Of a stretch of 64,000 bases of DNA, positions 13,790-26,719 are shown piece by piece (within the stretch, counting starts at the first letter, position 1; each line of letters starts with the position of its first letter). Origin of the DNA: Emydura subglobosa (taxonomy: Eukaryota; Chordata; Testudines; Chelidae); contig ML679961.1 of assembly GCA_007922225.1 (NCBI GenBank), forward strand, positions 68,800,890 through 68,864,889, given 5' to 3'. Made by a program: the position numbers and the translations under genes. The notes under the pieces are model-generated. The model was not told the DNA's origin, ran no database searches, and saw nothing but the letters and a program-made list of their open reading frames with translations.

Positions 13790-15780
13790 CTATTTGGATG
13801 CAACTTTGCAAGGAGAGGAGCTACAGAGAGTGCAGAGGGAGATGATGATACTGGATTTCAGGAAAGTAAATGTTTGGGAAATTAAAAAGCTAAGAAATTA
13901 AGTAAAGGTGATGGAAGTATTGTAATGCATGAATGTAGGAGGAGGCTGGAGAATCCTTAGATGCCACAGAATACAATGGCTCTGAAAAACAAAAATTCAG
14001 ACAATAAGGAGACCAGTGTGACTTTGAGGACATAGCTCAAAGATGTGAGTGTGAAGAAACCTAACAAAATATGGAAATAAAGGACAATATGTGCTCAAGT
14101 GTTGGAGGGAAATAATAAAGGCAGCCAAAAGGAAGAATGAGTTAATGCTGCTGAAGTGGGTAAGAGTCTTAATAAGGGATCTTACAAACATTATATTGAG
14201 GGGGAAATACTACAGAGCAGGCCCATCAATAAATGAATGATGAAATCAATGATAAATCTGTTAAATCTGTGTCTCCACAAGAAAAAAGAGAAAAGGCCTA
14301 TTCTGAGGTCATGAGAGCCTTGTAAATGTAACTATTGATGGAAGCAGTTGAGAGAATACTTTTTTTAAAAAAAATAACCTATCCACATGTGAGTCTGAAT
14401 GGCATGACGTAGGGTGTTAAGCATGTTAGCTAACAAACTGCAAACCACTGAAAATTATTTCTGAAAAGTCCTGAAACATTGACATTAGAGACCAAAGCAC
14501 TTGTAGTGCTGTTTAGCACACGGAGAAGTTGGTAGGTGAGGCTGTTTCAGAGAACTAAAAAAAAATCAAATGTGACAGAATTAACTAGAAAGGGAGTCAT
14601 TTCTGCCCTTACTGCTTAGTATATCAAGAAAGCAACAGATGGGGTAGTGTGACCTACAGAGAGAATCTGACAGAAGAGGGTAATGGAACCATGAGCAATA
14701 TGCAGCACTGGAGGTTTATAAAGATGAAATCGTGACAAATGTGATCTCTTTTTGGAAAGAATTAGCAAAGCTAATGAATGAGAATTCAGCAGATATAAAA
14801 TCAATTGGTATAGTTACCCATGAAACCTTTGACGCCGTCGTGTGAGTTGAAGTCGGGTGAAAGGGACCGTACCCAAAGATAAACCATCAGTGGGAATGTA
14901 CTGAGGTTAAGTGTCCAGTGAGTTGCTGCAGGAATTGGGTTTAATGTTAGTATTTTAATGATCTTGAAGAGAGATTTAATCTGCATGTTGTTACCACAGA
15001 TGATGCTAGCTTGGAGGTTCAGCAGTCCCGAGTGAAGAGAGTAGCATAAGCTAAATTGAAAAAAAGCAGTGTCCATACAAAGAGTTATACCAGTATAATA
15101 CCAGTACAATTACAATGATAAATCTGTGTGTGTAGACAAGCCCATAAAGGTTAGTAGTATGGGTAAAGAATTTAAAAAATACATATCTTATCCCAGAAAA
15201 ATATAAGCATATTAATCCATCTCTGGGAAGCTAATTTGAAACCCCAGCATTCAGTGGGAGGGAGCTGCTGAGGAAAGACTCTAAGTTAAAAATGGCAGTA
15301 AATGATTATAAGTTTACAATTCAACATGGTGTCAAAAATGTGATGGAGTCTACTGCCCCGAAATGTTAAAAAATGTGATGGAGTCTACCGAAACCTTAAT
15401 GAAATGTGACCTTGTATTCTGGAGCTGGGGGCTAGTGTTTCTCTATAAGGCTCTGAATGACCCACATAGAATGCTGCTATCACTCTTGGGCGACTGAAAA
15501 CTAGAAAGATGCTGACTAATGTATCAAATGCATGTTAGAGGGTTGATGAAAGAAACTAAAGTGTGGGCTAGAGGGATTTATTTATAAGGAAAGATTAAAA
15601 TTAAATGTTAGAAATACATGGGGAAACAGAAAACATAATCGGACTGTGGCAATTTCCCAACTGTGAGAGCCATTATGGGTAATGTAGAAGACACCCCACT
15701 GACTAGAACAACTAAATCCAGAGTGGATTAAATTCTGAAGAATAGACTGCAAGGATCAGTCCTGGCCTGACCCTCTGGAA
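13790..15780 (+). mobile_element. Old, diverged CR1/L3-like LINE relics
   Basis: Several stretches resemble highly decayed CR1-type reverse transcriptase DNA in sense orientation. Examples are ACCATTTGAC-like wording near 14820 (ACCCATGAAACCTTTGAC), a region near 14935-15030 that aligns in pattern with the CR1 segment at 19700-19800, and GGATTTATTTATAAGGAAAG near 15575. No frame survives. A short MITE fragment ending GTGTAGACAAGCCC interrupts it at about 15060-15144. Family and boundaries are uncertain. Confidence 0.4.
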
Positions 15781-15789
15781 GATGTCTAA

Positions 15790-17854
15790 TTGATCTCTTC
15801 CATGTTGAATTCCTGTAACGTGACAGTAACAAGTTCATTCTCTCACCACATGGAACTTTGAGGGCTGTAAGGTGTGGTGGGAGTTTTAACTGTTAGAATT
15901 GGGATTATAAGGATCTACTGGAGGGAAAGGTCAATATTGTGAATCTTTTTAAAGAGCTTTAATCTGTGTTAGATTTAATACACTTCGTTCTCCCCTACAG
16001 AGGGTTAGGTACATGGATCAATCAACTGGAGCTGAAAGTTTGAGTGGGGTAAGGGTATGATCATTGCACAGCTTCACTCCTGTTTATTGGTTATGCTGGA
16101 CCAGAGGGCATCCTTGAAGATGATAGGATCTTTCCAATTTTCCCTAGACCTTTCTAGAAATTTAGCGGAAGCTGTTATTTCCATTGATCGTAGTTGAGTG
16201 TGCTGCAGAATCATCTGATATTGCAACAAGAAATCTGAGCCTACCAGATATCTCCTAGAAAACACAGTGGAAAAATTACTTGAAACAGAGATGGAATTAA
16301 ATAATCTTTTAAAAAAGATCAAGCTGTGCCTTCTCTGTAGTGGAGCTTTAAAGACTTCAGCCACAGCTTAAAGAATTTCAATTCAAGGTGATTTTATTTG
16401 ATCTAGATTTTTCTGTTGCACCCACCACTTGTTGTATGAGGAGTGGTACTTAGTTTGAATGAATAGCATAGGATATAGAATAGGCAAGGAAAATGTAGAT
16501 CACTTTGAAGCTGTGTTTCAACTCCATCATAAGATTCCTGGGAATTTTGAAAGGGCATGTCCTCTCTCTAGTCTAGATGGTTTCATTGGTTGGACTTCTT
16601 CGAGGTCAGACCTTTCCCTTGACTTCCAGATATTACTAAGACAATAGAAAAGAAAAGTAAAGCAGCAAGGGAATTGCTGTCCTAGCATGGTGCTCTTTGA
16701 TGGCAGCTATGTTAGTACAGCTTGAAATAAGGATGTTCATATTAATATCCCAGCTAGACAGTTTCACCTGGACTCCATCTCTGCAAGCAATGACATGTCT
16801 GACTGCATCTAGTAGAAAAGTCTCCAAGAAAATCTAAGTTGCTGCGGTAATTACGATGGGTAGGACTGTGGCGTTGTCTACTCAGCAGGTCTGATCAGTT
16901 GATGGCTTACATGCAATATGTTCTACTCGGCTCAGGAAGCATTGCAGACACAAGAGCAGCAGTTTGTGCCTGGTACCCAGCTTTGCCTCAGTTTGAATGG
17001 GTGGGCATGCATCAGAGGCACAATTTCCAAGATAACTGGCAATATGGGAGATCACTAGAATGAGTACTCTGTGGTTTCTAACTTTGCAGGCATTCTTTAT
17101 TACCAAGACTGAAGAGGCCTCCTGGTTTCCTTGTCCTTCAGTCATCTTTCACTCTGTTCTCTTAAGCAGGGAGTAAACATGGAATGAAAGGGTTATGTGG
17201 AAGATCTGCTGCTTGTGAGGAGTGTTCCTACTTTCCCGTTGTAGACTGGTATCCCACACTACCATCTTGCAATGAGGTTGACCTTGGGAACAACCATGAG
17301 CGTCTGTTGGTGTCCATGTGCATGTGCGTCTTCACTGAGATCTTCATTGCCCATTTACCTACATGGCCAGGCTGGTTAGATTTCTGTGGGTTGTAACAGG
17401 ACTTTGTATTGCCTAGTAATCCATTTCTGTATGCCCCCCTCTTGATCCAGGGAGCAGTATGTTTGAACTTTTGCTTTAGAGCCAACAAAAGCAAGTGTTT
17501 GAATGCTGCCTTTCAGCTCCTCCCCCTCTAGGTTCCTCATCAGTCAGCCAAGACTAGCTGCTCAGCAGCAGCACCCTCACTCCATACTGTAGTCTTTGTT
17601 AGACTGCATTGTTTGGTGCTGGATTCTGCACTGCTGGCATTGGCCCCTGGGTTTGCAGTCAGCAGCTTGAACAGTTGTTGTCACACTTCCAGCAATGCAT
17701 GTGTCTCAGTCTGTGCCATCTGTGTTGGTAATTGGATTCCATTCACTGCAAGCATCTGTGTCATGTACTGCCATGTACTGAGTTAATTTGGATCATGTGA
17801 TGTCAAAAGTAGTCTACTGTCTTGTGGATTACAGCAAAGTTTGTGTGTGGCTGA
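15790..17854. other. Intron, nothing recognised
   Basis: Intron sequence between the old LINE relics and the LTR-like element at 17860. I found no repeat, RNA gene or exon here. Confidence 0.5.
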
Positions 17855-17859
17855 GGGGC

Positions 17860-18916
17860 TGTGACAGAATACACCCCTTTACTCACACCCTACCACTATT
17901 GTAATAATCTTTGTATAAAGTACGCGTTGTAAGGTATCATTTGAAAACTCATAATTTTCTGGTCATTATTGTCCCGGTAAAATATGTGTGGCAACATTAT
18001 AGTTATAAGATTCCCCTTTATAGTGTTATTAACACATGTTCCAAATCCCTCTGCCCTTTCGCAGCAGAAGTTGGCAAACTGTCTGTCCTAAACAAAGGAA
18101 TGTGTGCTGTGCTTAATTTGCATTTAAGCAGTAAACAGAATCATCAAGCAGGAAGGGAAGACAGAGAAAGTGTACAAACAGGTGAAAAAACCAGCAGGGA
18201 ATATCCTTCCACATAGACTCTTTGGCTCTTGGTTATTGGTTGGAAATGTTTTTCAAGCAGGAGACTGAAACTATAAAAAGGATGACAAACACCCCCAGAG
18301 ACCCCCTTTCTCTCTCTCTCCTCATCACATCCCTGCACTTAAAGAGCCAAAGAAACTAAGCATTAGACTCTGGGGAAGGTGTCCTAACCTGAGAGTTTGG
18401 TCAGTAATCTGCTGGAGCATGTGATAAGAAATTTTGCTTGAATCTAATATAGTTTGTTGAGTTAGGCATTAGTAAACATTTTATCTTTATTTTTCTTCTA
18501 ACCATTTCTGACTTTTATGCCTCATTACTTGTACTGGCTTAAAATCTCTCTTTGTAGTTAATCAATTTATTTTATTGCTTTATGTAGTCCGGTGTGTTCA
18601 AGTTGAAGTATCTGGGTAACAAGTTGTGTGCATATTATTTTCCTAAAGGAATAGCAGTCTTAATATATTGGTATTGTCCAAGACAGAGCAGGTTTCTATG
18701 TCTCTGGGGGAAAATCTGGGACTGGGAGTGTGTTGGGGTCACCCTGTGTTAATTTTGAAGGCTGGTAAGAGCCAAGGTGTGGCTGGGTGGCTGCAGCACA
18801 CAACACAGACATAGCTGGGAGTGACTTCCATGTAGCGGCTGTTTGTGAGCAGCAAGGCATTGTAAAGGTTACAGGGCAGGAGTGACATAGCTACAGGATT
18901 GTATTCTGGTATGTCA
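17860..18916 (+). mobile_element. Probable solo LTR (1057 bp)
   Basis: The segment starts TGTGACAGAATACA and ends TGTATTCTGGTATGTCA. The ends carry the LTR dinucleotides TG...CA and share a perfect 9-bp inverted motif, CAGAATACA/TGTATTCTG. The flanking 5-mers are GGGGC (17855-17859) and TGGGC (18917-18921), a 4-of-5 match to a target duplication. A TATA box lies about 410 bp from the left end, which sets the + orientation. No internal retroviral genes adjoin it, so it is most simply a solo LTR. The superfamily (ERV or Ty3-like) is not determinable here. Confidence 0.55.
18272..18279 (+). promoter_or_regulatory. TATA box of the solo LTR
   Basis: TATAAAAA sits about 410 bp inside the LTR-like element at 17860-18916, the usual place for the U3/R promoter. 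It is followed by a pyrimidine-rich tract (CCTTTCTCTCTCTCTCC). Present-day activity is unknown. Confidence 0.4.
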
Positions 18917-18921
18917 TGGGC

Positions 18922-19635
18922 TCAATCTATGTTTTGTCACTATCCTATTAGAGATACAGGTGAGGAACACAGAAATAAACTAATGTGTAGCTTGCATTTG
19001 AACTGGCTTAGGTAAAGCCCTGCCTGAGTCTAGTAACCAGGGTGTCTTAAGAGGCATATATTAGAGAAAATAGGATAAAAGAGAGCAGTTGTTGCCTCAC
19101 TAGCATATTGTTTCTAATTTTTTCTGCACTGAGGACTTGTAGAACAAAGACAAACAGGGAAGCCCACCAGTAACATTGTGAGGTTTTGTTAAAAAATTGT
19201 TCATTTTAGACATATTTTAAGATTAAAACTCAGTAATTTTTTAGTTTAGCTCAGTTTTTTGCTGTTGGCTGAGTAATCTTGGTGTCAGTGGTCTTGGGAT
19301 CGTAGCAGGAGTGGGGCCTGGTGGATCAGTGCTTTCGGTTCCCCACGGACGTGTGTCTCTTTGAATTGAGATTTCTTTGGGAGCAGTTGCTACCAGGCAG
19401 CGAGGCAGATTACCTGGGCTGTGTAAGGGTGAGGTGTTTTCTTGAAGAGATGCACTTTTGCCACAGTGGGGGAGCTCTCTGACAAAGAGCTATAGCAATC
19501 TATTTCTCAAAATCGTCTCAAATGTGGTTCTTCTCTGAATTGTGGCTTTGTAGGCTGGGGACAGAGACACTGTAACAGATCTGTTCCCTGTGTTGTTTGC
19601 TGCTGGTGATAGCAGAAAGGACTGTAGAGGTCTGA
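18922..19635. other. Intron, nothing recognised
   Basis: Intron sequence between the solo LTR and a CR1 copy. No feature could be supported. Confidence 0.5.
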
Positions 19636-19639
19636 AAAT

Positions 19640-20870
19640 GTAATTGTAAATGGAATCATTGTCAAGCAGGTGTATTTCAGGGAGGAGGGGGTCTCACAGG
19701 GATCAATTCTTGGCCCTATGCTGTTTAATGTTTTTATCAAATGATGTGGGGGAAAAACACAAAAACATCACTGATAAAATTACAAATGACCCAAAAATTA
19801 GGAAAATGGTAAATAAAGAAGAGGACAGGTCACTGATACAGAGCGGTCTGGATCACTTGGAAAGCTGGGTTCAAGCAAACTATGCATTTTAATATATCTA
19901 AATGGAAACATTCATCTAGGAGCAAAGATTGTAGGCTATGCTTACAGGATGAGGGACTCTGTCCTGAGATGCAGTGACTGAAGAAGATTGGGGGGTTGTG
20001 GTAGATGATCAGCTGAACATAAGCGGCCAGTTCAGTGCGGTGACCAAAAGGGCTAATGCAATCCTTGGCTACATAATAGAGGAATCTTGAGTAGGAGTAG
20101 AGGTTATTTTACCTCTTAATTTGCCACTGACGCGACTGCTGCTGGAATACCATGTCCAGTTTGGTGTCCGCAATTCAAGAAGGATGTTGATAAACAGGAG
20201 AGAGTTCAGGGAAGAGCCACAAGAATGATTAAAGGATTAGAAAACATGTCTTATAGTGATAGACCCGGAGTTCAATATGTTTAGCTTACCAAAGAGAATG
20301 TTAAAGAATGACTTGATTACAGTCTGTAAGTACCTACATGGGGAACAAATATTTGATGAGAGGCTTTTCGTCTAGCAGAGAAGGGTACAACTCAATCCAG
20401 TGACTGGAAGTTGAAGTTAGACAAACTCTGAATGGAGATAAGGTGTGACTTTTTAGCAGTGAAGGTAATTGTACAATGGAACAGGTCGTGGTAGACCCTG
20501 CATCACTGTCAATTTTAAAATCAAGATTGGATGTTTTTCTTACAAGATACATGTTTTGGAAATTTTTGGGGTGGGAAAGTTCTCTGGTCTGTGTTATATA
20601 GGAGTCAGACTAGATCATTGGTTTTCAACCTGGCATACGTGAGCTCTCATCAGGGGATATGTGAGAAAAATCCTGTAATGGAGGACAACACATTTTATTT
20701 AGTAAGACTAGGCAATCTAATCATAGATATATTATGATCCTATCTCAGATGGGGGTACGCGGTAGACTACATTATTTGGAAAGGGGTATGCAACCTAAAA
20801 TATTTGAAAACCACTGGACTAGATGATCACAATGGTTTCTTGGCCTTGTAACCTAGGAATAAAATTTAAT
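19640..20870 (+). mobile_element. CR1-type LINE 3' portion, sense
   Basis: A sense-orientation CR1 copy containing the decayed RT C-terminal region. It starts around GGATCAATTCTTGGCCCTATG, a typical CR1 RT-coding stretch, and passes through CAGAGAAGGGTACAAC-like sequence to the 3' end motif GACTAGATGATCACAATGG near 20817. Many stops and indels show that it is inactive. The 3' end is split by a hAT MITE at 20616-20816. Confidence 0.75.
20616..20816. mobile_element. hAT MITE with perfect 8-bp duplication
   Basis: A 201-bp insertion with terminal inverted repeats CATTGGTTTTCAACC and TTTGAAAACCACTG. It is flanked on both sides by the identical 8-mer GACTAGAT (20608-20615 and 20817-20824). An 8-bp duplication plus this terminal sequence is diagnostic of hAT-type transposition. 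It inserted into the CR1 3' tail, so it is younger than that copy. Confidence 0.85.
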
Positions 20871-20874
20871 GAGA

Positions 20875-23509
20875 ATTATTCATATCAGAACCTGCACAGC
20901 CCTGGGAGAGTGAGCTGGAATTTGTTGTGGTCTGTTTGTGTATCAATAACAAAATTGTAAATTAACTTCTGATTGCAGAGTCGCATTTTGCTTTTGGTTG
21001 CACCTGTACAGTCCCATACAGAAGAACATAATAGGGCTGAGCAGTGTAATTTGAGGCAGAGTTTGACTTGCAGAATTTTATTACTGGAGGGGTTGCCTAT
21101 CCCTGGAAGAGCCTAGCATAACTCTGATCTTGTGGTGAATGTGTAGTTTTAGCAGTTAGATAGTCCAATTTTGTACTTGTAAACTGAGTACAGTTGATAT
21201 AGAGACAGAAACAATAAGCATGGAGCCCCAGGGGAGTATTTTAAAAATCTTTTTCAGAGTGGAAGTGCACTTTAGTCTGCACTGTAACATTAGAGCTGTT
21301 ATCTCAATTTTCCTTCTCCTACTTCTAGTGCATCTGCACTGGAAATGAGGTTTTTACCGCCTCACCTGATTAAAATAAATACATTCCAATAGGTTCATGA
21401 GGATTTTTCCCTCCATGATTTAGTGGAATGGGAGAGGCTGGAAGTCCAAAGTGAGCTTTAAGGGGATAGGAGACACTTTTGAATTCCACTAGTTAGAAAT
21501 CTGAGCACAATTCTGTCAGGGCAGCCAGTGCAGACCAGGCAGAGTGAGAATCCAATCCCAAATAGTCAGAGTTCAATTCTAATCCTAAATAAGCATTTTC
21601 ATAAACAACATGCTAGGGAGATGGTTATTTAAGTATTTGGGGTGTCCAGATTTTGTATCCCTAGTAAATCTTTGTACTAGAAAAGTCAAATGTACATGTG
21701 CATGCATGCATACAAATGCGCAGGGAGAGAAGAGAGCGTATCTTTCACCATCAAGGAATTAGAGGATATTGGTGCATAATTGTTGATGCAGATTAAGGCC
21801 AAGATACAGATTAGCAGAAATTAAGGTACAAATCCTTGCCATGTAATGATTACTGTTTTGTTTCTAATCGTTACAACAGTGAGCTTTTGTTTAAAGAGAC
21901 ATACTGGAATATAGTCATCATTACAACACACAAAGCTTCTTAACATTGAGACCTCGATCTGAGATGGTAAATGTAGTGGTTACCTGATGAGATTGCTTCC
22001 GCTGAGTGAAATCTCAGCCCTTCTGTTTGCAAAGTGAGACAGAGCTATTGAGCTTTGACTCAATTTGGCACTCGTGTGAACGTCATGTTTTTTGGTGAAT
22101 GGTACTGTTCATCTATTTTGTGCTCAGGCTGTGGGCTCTGAAGTGAACCTTCTGCTACAACAATGATTTAGTAAATTCACCGTCTCTTCTGGATCAAGTG
22201 CTACAGGAAGAAATCTGGAATATTACTGTTTGATTACGGATATTGAATGACCTACTTTGGCCACTAAAAGTTGTGTTTTCTTGGCCTCCTGAGATTGTCT
22301 AATCAAACATATGTAGAGAGAACAGCAGATTGGTAACAAGTAGGGCATGTTGGAGAATACAGGTCACTAGAAACTAGTCTGTCATCTGGAAGAGTGATTC
22401 AAGACCCAGTTGTCTTACTGGTCTTCCAAGTGAAAAGAGAATTCCATTGCTAGCCTCAGTTAAATGAGAGTATACTATGTACTTGTGTCATCTCAAGAAG
22501 AGGTTCCTTCTGGCCAGCTCTTAGTATGGTCTTGACTACTAGGATGTAGATAGTCATTTCCCCCTCCTCCTGTAACAGGTGCTGATTATATGTAGAACAG
22601 GGGAAGCAGATATGTGTGCTCAGGATTTATGGTATGGCAGTGGGAGGAGCTGCTAGATGAAAGCCACAGGTGAACAGAACTTGGTTTTCCATTACTTCTT
22701 TCATACTCTCCAGTATCCCAACATGCTTTACAATAACAAGAATTTGTATCCCAGGAGTGTAGCAACTCAACTCCCATTAATCTCCACCTACAGACTGTGC
22801 ACAACCTGGGTTGATAAACCTGTTTTATTAGCAGAGATATTGACCATGTCATTAGAATGTAGTCCTTTGGGACTAAATTTTCAAAGGGACCTCAACCAAG
22901 TCTTTGTTTTGTGGCTCTTTATGAAAATTTCTCCTGTACCTTGTATTGTAGAGACCAGCAGCAGGGACAGACTTCTGTTTAATGTCTCATTTGAAGCTTG
23001 CTGCTGCCTTCCCCCTTGAACTGCATAGTAGGGTCCATATTGTGAATGGCCTTGGTTCTTGGTGGTTGTGCAGAGCCCTCTGCTGGAATTAGTTGACTGA
23101 GGTGGTGATGAAAGAGTATGTTCCAAAGAGTCTGAAGAAACAAACTTCTCTGCTTGTATGCTTTGGATCAGTGGCTGCTAACTCTCAATGGTGCTATCTA
23201 CAGATACTGTTGTATGTCTGTTTCCCCAGCAGGAGAATGAGACGGAAGACTTATATTTAAAGGGGAAGTTTCCTTGCACTCTTCTCCATTGCACTTTCCC
23301 TATTTTTGTTTGCCTCTGTACCTCCATTTCCCAGCTGCCTCCCACCTACAAGATGAGGCCCTTGTGTATGGGGCTTTGTCCCTTTGCCCCTTGGTCGCTG
23401 GATGCTCAGATTTCAACAGGAAGAGTAGGATTGCACTCCCATTCTTTGCTCCTTTGGGTCCTCAAGTTATAGGTTAATAAGTATTTCTGTCTGTCTCTTC
23501 CTGTTTCAG
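20875..23509. other. Intron, nothing recognised
   Basis: Intron sequence up to the exon B acceptor. The pyrimidine tract before the acceptor is TTCTGTCTGTCTCTTCCTG. The longest open frame (22657-23019, +) shows no family motif and no splice context, so I do not call it. Confidence 0.55.
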
Positions 23510-23692
23510 GTTGTCTCCTGCAGCATATTATGCCCAGAGAATGATCCAGTATCTTTCCCGGAGGGACAGTATTCGCCAACGCTCTATGCGTTACCAACAG
23601 AATCGTCTTCGCTCTTCCTCTTCTTCTTCTTCCACCTCAGAGAACCAAGGCCCATCTGTAGAGGGAAATGATCTGGAGTTTGAAGACTTTGA
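23510..23692 (+). CDS. AMBRA1: AMBRA1 internal exon B (Ser-rich)
   Basis: Second AMBRA1 exon in the window, 183 nt. The acceptor is a TTTCAG-type site ending at 23509 and the donor is GTAAGT at 23693. The first base completes the Arg codon begun in exon A, and the last two bases (GA) join a G from the next exon to make Glu. The translation begins [20 protein letters not shown], continues through a basic, Arg-rich stretch, a run of seven serines (23613-23633) and an acidic end, DLEFEDFE. It is a low-complexity linker with no enzymatic motif and belongs to the disordered middle of the protein. The serine run is encoded mostly by TCT, so it looks like a short trinucleotide slippage tract and could vary in length between individuals or species. 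Confidence 0.95.
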
Positions 23693-26510
23693 GTAAGTGT
23701 GTGCACCCTGCCTCTTCCCACTCCATAACACTGTCTAACCAGTGGCTGCTCAGCAAGCAAAGTTGTCTCAAGCTTCCTATAGGGGAGCAGACTTGTTTAG
23801 GCCATTTGCTCAGGAGTTAGAGCAGCATCTGTCACTAGTCAGTCCCCTGCACTTTTATAACAAATAAATGGAGAAACAAATGGAGCTGCCAACTTCACTT
23901 CATGATGCCTCTAGCTGACTTGCAGTTGGAGGACTGGTTATGCAGGACTCTATCCTGCCCTTCATGTCAAGGGCAAAATCCCAAGGAGGGATGTGAACTC
24001 AAAGCTGTAGTAGAGTAGGAACAAGGAAGATCTTGCAGCGGACAGTGGTGCTTCATTGGGCTGAGGAGAGGGAGAGCAGAATCAGCATGTGTTTCCATTC
24101 TCTGTTCAATATAGCTACGAAGATACCTTTAGTAGGCTGGTCAGTGCTTTTGGGTAGCTCCCTTCTCACAGGGGTTGTACCCTGGTTGAACCCTGACTTC
24201 AGCATAGATGCTAAATGGACCAGTGCGTGGCAGAAAGATTCCTCCAGTCAGAGATGAGGAAAGCATACCTCTGTTTCTTTCACATGCTGTTTCTGTTGAG
24301 TAGTTTCCCTCTGAGACAAGGCCTTCCTCTATTCTCAAGCTCCTGTGCTGGTTCCATGCTAACCTCTGCTTGGAACTGTGTAGTTTGAGTATGCCGTGTT
24401 GTGGTCCTGACAAACTGACTTGCAGCAAGTTCTTTCCGCTGTGTGGAAGAATGAGGTTCTTCACCTAGCCATCTGATCAAATGTCCTGCCACCCAGTGGT
24501 GGGTTGCCCAAAGACCTTGGGCATCAATAACTTTGAGGCATTTAGATAAGAAAGGTCCATCTTGCGTTACCTGCCTTGCTGATTGTGACCTTTCCATTCA
24601 TTCGTTATTTGTTCCATTTCTAAGTGGAATTTTCCTAGCTATTGCAAGCACTCACTTTTATTTCGATCCTTATTACACTTATGTTCTCAAAGCACAGGAT
24701 ACCCACACACAACAATCTACTCAGGGGTATTGGGACTGTGGGAACTGTGAGAACCTCAATGGCTTGGGCTTCTAGACTGTCTTCAACAGTGTCTTCTCCT
24801 GGCATCAGAAGGATTATGGCCTCTCCCATTGCCAGAGGTCCTACCCTCACTTCCTACAGTGCCACCTGCTGTGGTAGCAGCATACTAGCCCCCATGTCAT
24901 TAGCTTCAAGGACAGTATTGAACCTAGCACCTCCCAAAGAAGCAGCAGATAAATCCCTTTCCTGGTGAGGATTAAAGGGGTGGCAGAATTATTCTGAAAT
25001 GCTATTCTGTGCAGCTGTCATTTCATGCTCCAGCAATTAAATACTCGAAAGGGCAGGGGGAAGTGCCTGCATCTTTCCTTTTCATTGTGGCCTTGTTTGT
25101 GTAAGATGTAAATGAGGGGAGATATGCAGAAGTGTCAGACGCTTAATAGCTTTCCCTAAGTAGCTCTGCAGGCTGGAAGAGTATTAGTGTGGCAGCCTCC
25201 TGGGCCCATTGTGTCAGGGGAGAGCCCAGCAAACACAGCCCTTAGTATTTCCGTTATTGCTTCCCATTCATCTTCTGAGGAAGGTGGTTCTGCTTAAAAA
25301 TGGTAAAAATGGATGGTATATTCTTCATTCACGCAGCAAAGCTAGATACCTGTAGAGAAATGTGTTCCCTTGCAGATAATATTAACGCAGCGCCAGGGCC
25401 CAGTCAGGAAAGCAATTCAGTCAGCCACATTGAGGCTGCCTTTCATTTCCTACTGAGGGGAAAGGAGTCTTTCTTCCCTCTGTGCTAACCAAGCTTTTTG
25501 GGAATGAATGTTCTATAGTGAATGATGCCCCTCTGCATCTTAAGGACATTCCCTCTCCTTCCTGTGTTTCATTATCTCCTCTGGCCGATAACAAAGAGCT
25601 ACGTGAGGGCCTTTGTGCTGGAACTTGCCTCGTGACTCATCTTTGAGTTTTGTCCACTGACATCTCACAGTGAAGCCTTTTTCTTTAAAGTTCATTCTTC
25701 TCTCTTGCTTCTTCATTCCTTCCACCTTTCCAACCATCCCTTCTTTTCTTTCCTTTTCCTAAGCTGATTCGTCTTTCCCTTTTCTGCGCCTATTGAGCTG
25801 ATCTAGCTTCCACGTCTTTCCAGCTCTGTGTGATGGGTGGGAAAGTTGGGGATGGGTCAGTACTTTCATCGCTTTCCTGCCTTTCCCTCACCACCATGCT
25901 TTTCAGCTCCCAGTGGCTTACTTTTGCTTCTGGAATCCTAGAGAGCATTCGCAGTTTCCTGAAGTGCCAGAAAACTGCCTTAGTTTCTTGTCTTTCTATT
26001 CTGGGTGAGACAGATTGTGAAATTCTCTCTCTTCTTTAGTCTTTGTTTAGGGATCCTGAGGAAGGAGGCATATGTGATGGTTAGTATCCATGTGCTCTAC
26101 TGTACCTGGCCTCTGGACAGACAATGACAGTTGCTTCATCCCTCACCCTTTCCATATTTGCACAAGGCCTTGGAGGCCCAGGCCTAGCTCTGACCCTTCA
26201 CTTTTTTTTGCAGGGTTTTAAGTTTTTAGGGTGTATTATTGTGTTATTTCAGATTTGCTGGCCCATGGACACAAGAAACTTTTTCCCCAGCACTGCTAAG
26301 TTTACACTGTTGTGGCCTGTAGCATTGCCACCACTGCTCACCCTCTGCTCCCTGCCCCAAACTCCCGTCTGTCCTGTACAGCCTGTTGGGATTTTCTGCT
26401 AAGACTGATTCTGTTCATTTCCCACTCACTCATACCCACCCACTAATATATGTTTAACCTCTCAACTTCAAGATCCTTTTCCATATTAAGTACAACTGAC
26501 AACTGTAAGC
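23693..26510. other. Intron, nothing recognised
   Basis: First part of intron 3. It contains C/T-rich stretches near 25550-25900 but no repeat, RNA gene or exon I can identify. Confidence 0.55.
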
Positions 26511-26513
26511 TCA

Positions 26514-26713
26514 GGGCTTGTCTGCACAGGAAGGTTATGCCAGTATAAAGGAAGATGTGAATTTAAACAGATATAGTTTATCTCCCCATGCAGACACACA
26601 CTCTTTCTGGAATAAGAGTGTCCATGTGGGACCTTATATTGGTATAATTGTCTAACTACACTGATATAATTATATCGGTATAGCTGGTAAACGTTTTCCC
26701 TGTACACAAGCCC
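26514..26713. mobile_element. 200-bp MITE, GGGCTTGTCT ends
   Basis: The ends are GGGCTTGTCTGCACAG and TGTACACAAGCCC, inverted with respect to each other. The flanking triplet TCA occurs on both sides (26511-26513 and 26714-26716). A 3-bp duplication would fit a PIF/Harbinger-type MITE, but three bases can match by chance. The interior is AT-rich with repeated TATAATTATATCGGTATAG-like wording and no frame. Confidence 0.65.
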
Positions 26714-26719
26714 TCATCC

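Noticed and set aside
22657..23019. 120-codon plus-strand frame as a possible extra exon
   Set aside because: It starts at a TTG-like or ATG codon in unremarkable intron, has no acceptor/donor pair in phase with AMBRA1 and no recognisable motif.
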